NCBI GenBank assembly: GCA_017452565.1
Contig: JAFTMF010000013.1
Location: 1-14,684, forward strand
Direction: 5' to 3'
Length of the DNA: 14,684 nt
From: Clostridia bacterium
Lineage (GTDB): Bacteria; Bacillota; Clostridia; Oscillospirales; CAG-272
Shown here: in pieces, positions 14,606 to 14,684 of the stretch
Position numbering within the stretch: the first letter of the stretch is position 1
Layout: each line of letters starts with the position of its first letter
The notes under the pieces: model-generated
Seen by the model: the letters and a program-made list of their open reading frames with translations, nothing else
The model's database searches: none
What the model was told of the DNA's origin: nothing
Made by a program: the position numbers and the translations under genes

Positions 14606-14676
14606 AACCACCAGTAAACTGGTGGTTTGACCAGCCCCTAGAAGGGGCAAATACAGGCGTAGCCCCTAAAAGGGGC
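14606..14676. repeat. Cluster of three short palindromes at the right edge
   Basis: AACCACCAG/CTGGTGGTT (14606-14627) is followed by GCCCCTAGAAGGGGC (14634-14648) and GCCCCTAAAAGGGGC (14662-14676), which differ at one base and start 28 nt apart. The first begins 10 nt after the DUF2079 stop and could help end that transcript, though no T-tract follows. Compact hairpin clusters of this kind are typical of IS200/IS605 ends or REP-type elements; the next gene lies outside the window. Confidence 0.6.
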
Positions 14677-14684
14677 GCAGAAAG

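Noticed and set aside
14634..14676. CRISPR array from the repeated GCCCCTANAAGGGGC units
   Set aside because: Only two short palindromic copies with a 13-nt gap; no array periodicity or cas gene.

Overview
The window looks like a chromosomal segment of a Gram-positive, carbohydrate-degrading Clostridia-type bacterium (Oscillospirales/Christensenellales-like, gut or rumen). This is inferred, not proven. Supporting signs are mid-range GC, strong AGGAGG-like ribosome binding sites, sigma-A type promoters, surface proteins ending in a PPTGD-type sorting-like motif or a membrane helix plus basic tail, Gfo/Idh/MocA sugar dehydrogenases beside AraC regulators, and a VanR/VanS-like two-component pair.

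Layout. (1) 2-2150, plus strand: the 3' end of one Gfo/Idh/MocA oxidoreductase, a second one with an in-frame TAA at its ninth codon, then an AraC regulator. A symmetric hairpin terminator at 2166-2193 is shared with the converging operon. (2) 6685-2198, minus strand: a surface-protein operon driven by a consensus promoter (TTGACA, 16 nt, TATAAT). Its first gene encodes signal peptide, two CBM-like beta-sandwich modules, a GH28-like right-handed beta-helix and a membrane tail, but an in-frame TAA cuts it exactly between the CBM and beta-helix parts. Its second gene encodes a signal peptide, two CBM-like modules, an EPPVTT repeat linker and a PPTGD-type tail. One CBM module is nearly the same in the two proteins. 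(3) 6690-7390: a graveyard of remnants, holding a minus-strand fragment of an NRPS-type thioester reductase with its terminator, and the last residues of a plus-strand tyrosine recombinase. (4) 7392-10148: a compact sugar module with an AraC regulator (minus) divergent from a ThuA-like protein and a Gfo/Idh/MocA dehydrogenase (plus). The two promoters sit back to back with abutting -35 boxes inside a small palindrome. Leucine codon use (CTT/CTC) differs from the flanks (CTG), so the module is probably imported. (5) 10343-14596, plus strand: an OmpR-type response regulator, a histidine kinase overlapping it by 20 nt, and a DUF2079 polytopic membrane protein. An extended -10 promoter drives them, and a hairpin masks the ribosome binding site of the last gene. 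(6) 14606-14676: three short hairpins, perhaps the edge of an IS200/IS605-like or REP-like element.

How it fits together. Regions 1, 2 and 4 read as glycan-use functions: surface binding and cleavage of a polysaccharide, and oxidation and isomerisation of sugars under AraC control. The most surprising observation is that two otherwise well-preserved genes, 5 kb apart and on opposite strands, are each interrupted by a single in-frame TAA. Decay, sequencing error and programmed or suppressed readthrough cannot be separated from this sequence alone; decay or error is the simpler reading, because other genes here end normally at TAA.
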